From Embleya hyalina (GTDB taxonomy: Bacteria > Actinomycetota > Actinomycetes > Streptomycetales > Streptomycetaceae): a stretch of 64,000 nt of DNA. Positions 63,491 to 64,000 of the stretch are shown piece after piece. The stretch's first letter is position 1; every line of letters begins with the position of its first letter. The translations under genes and the position numbers were made by a program. The stretch lies in NCBI RefSeq assembly GCF_003967355.1, contig NZ_BIFH01000019.1:1-64000 (forward strand), in the 5' to 3' direction. The notes below the pieces were generated by a model that saw only the letters and a program-made list of their open reading frames with translations, made no database searches and was not told the DNA's origin.

Positions 63491-64000
63491 TCAATCGCCG
63501 CCGCATCCGCAACCGCCGCATCCGCCACAACCGCCGCATCCGTCGGCGGCGCAGCCGCTTTCGGAATTCCATACGTCGAAGGCGAACTCGACTTGGTGGT
63601 CGCCCGACCGTCCAGCCGCCTTCAGCAGTGCCGTACGCGCCCCGGAAGGCTCCAGGGCGGTGATGCCGAGACAGGCGACCGCCATGAGCGACGTGGCCCG
63701 CGCGGCCGTTCCGCCGCCGGCCGGACGTCCGGCCCGAAGCGCCTTGACGTCGGTGCGCACCGCCTTCACGACCCGGCGTCCCGTGGCACTCGCCCGAACC
63801 GGCGCTTCCGCCAACGTGATCGCGATGGCGAACACGCCGGGGAGGGACAGGGCGAGCAGGAACGTGGACGCCCATCCGAGGCCGTCCCCGAACACCGAGG
63901 GCAACACGACCAAGAGGATTCCGCCGGTCGCGACGGCGAACATCACGTAGGTCGGGATTCGAGCCCGTCGCCGGGTCCCGGGCGCGACGACGAGACCTCG
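63491..64000 (-). CDS. TIGR04222-like membrane protein, 5' end outside window
   Basis: The frame stays open to the window edge, so the N-terminus is missing. It shows two membrane helices (YVMFAVATGGILLVVLPSVF and STFLLALSLPGVFAIAIT), a basic loop, a third hydrophobic segment and a C-terminus made of GCGG repeats (GCGGCGGCGGCGCGGD). The Cys/Gly tail resembles that of the protein at 41737-42549. Function is unknown. Confidence 0.65.
   Translation of the reverse strand, partial: RGLVVAPGTRRRARIPTYVMFAVATGGILLVVLPSVFGDGLGWASTFLLALSLPGVFAIAITLAEAPVRASATGRRVVKAVRTDVKALRAGRPAGGGTAARATSLMAVACLGITALEPSGARTALLKAAGRSGDHQVEFAFDVWNSESGCAADGCGGCGGCGGCGCGGD

Overview
The window is very GC-rich, with dense overlapping genes (many ATGA or GTGA stop-start overlaps) and frequent GTG starts. 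Gene content (Acg-type nitroreductase, Rv1733c-like protein, CmtR- and CadI-like metal proteins, DUF4303, TIGR04222) points to a high-GC actinomycete, most likely a streptomycete or close relative. I saw no tRNA, rRNA, CRISPR array, phage gene or insertion sequence.

From 1 to about 25 kb lies a hypoxia/dormancy island. It opens with a response regulator closely resembling mycobacterial DevR/DosR. It then carries two CBS-BON proteins, a flavodoxin remnant, acetate kinase, several universal stress proteins, a complete group 3b-type [NiFe] hydrogenase operon with its maturation protease, two cyclic-nucleotide-fold proteins lacking a DNA-binding domain, an Rv1733c-like membrane protein, a GH65 phosphorylase, a SHOCT membrane protein, phosphoketolase, an Acg-like nitroreductase and a CtpF-like cation ATPase behind a decayed stress-protein gene. 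Two more stress proteins at 53.8-55.7 kb belong to the same set. Ten promoter regions carry 14-bp palindromic boxes of the form GGGCC-N4-GGCCC, often in pairs 22 bp apart, which I read as sites for the DevR-like regulator. Functionally this looks like anaerobic survival: phosphoketolase plus acetate kinase make ATP from sugar phosphates, the hydrogenase exchanges electrons between NAD(P)H and H2, and stress proteins protect the resting cell.

From 25 to 31.5 kb is an aromatic ring-cleavage cluster: a TetR regulator, an extradiol dioxygenase, a fumarylacetoacetase-type hydrolase, an FAD hydroxylase and an unrecognised protein, followed by an aquaporin. From 32 to 45.3 kb is a metal and ion region: CDF efflux with a CmtR-like repressor, a DUF4118 protein, MgtC and MgtA, a second metal-type ArsR regulator, an epoxide hydrolase, a TIGR04222 protein, and an arsenic cluster (arsR-acr3-arsC divergent from cadI).

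From 45.3 to 53.6 kb is a tightly overlapped operon encoding a MoxR ATPase, a DUF58 protein, a membrane transglutaminase-fold protein that has lost its catalytic Cys and His, and secreted or anchored proteins. The last 8 kb holds an amino-acid permease, a DUF4303 protein, a secreted lectin-like beta-propeller with recent internal duplication, three large hairpins in a row, a PadR-GyrI fusion, a quinone oxidoreductase divergent from a TetR regulator, an HNH-like protein and a TIGR04222-like protein cut by the window end.
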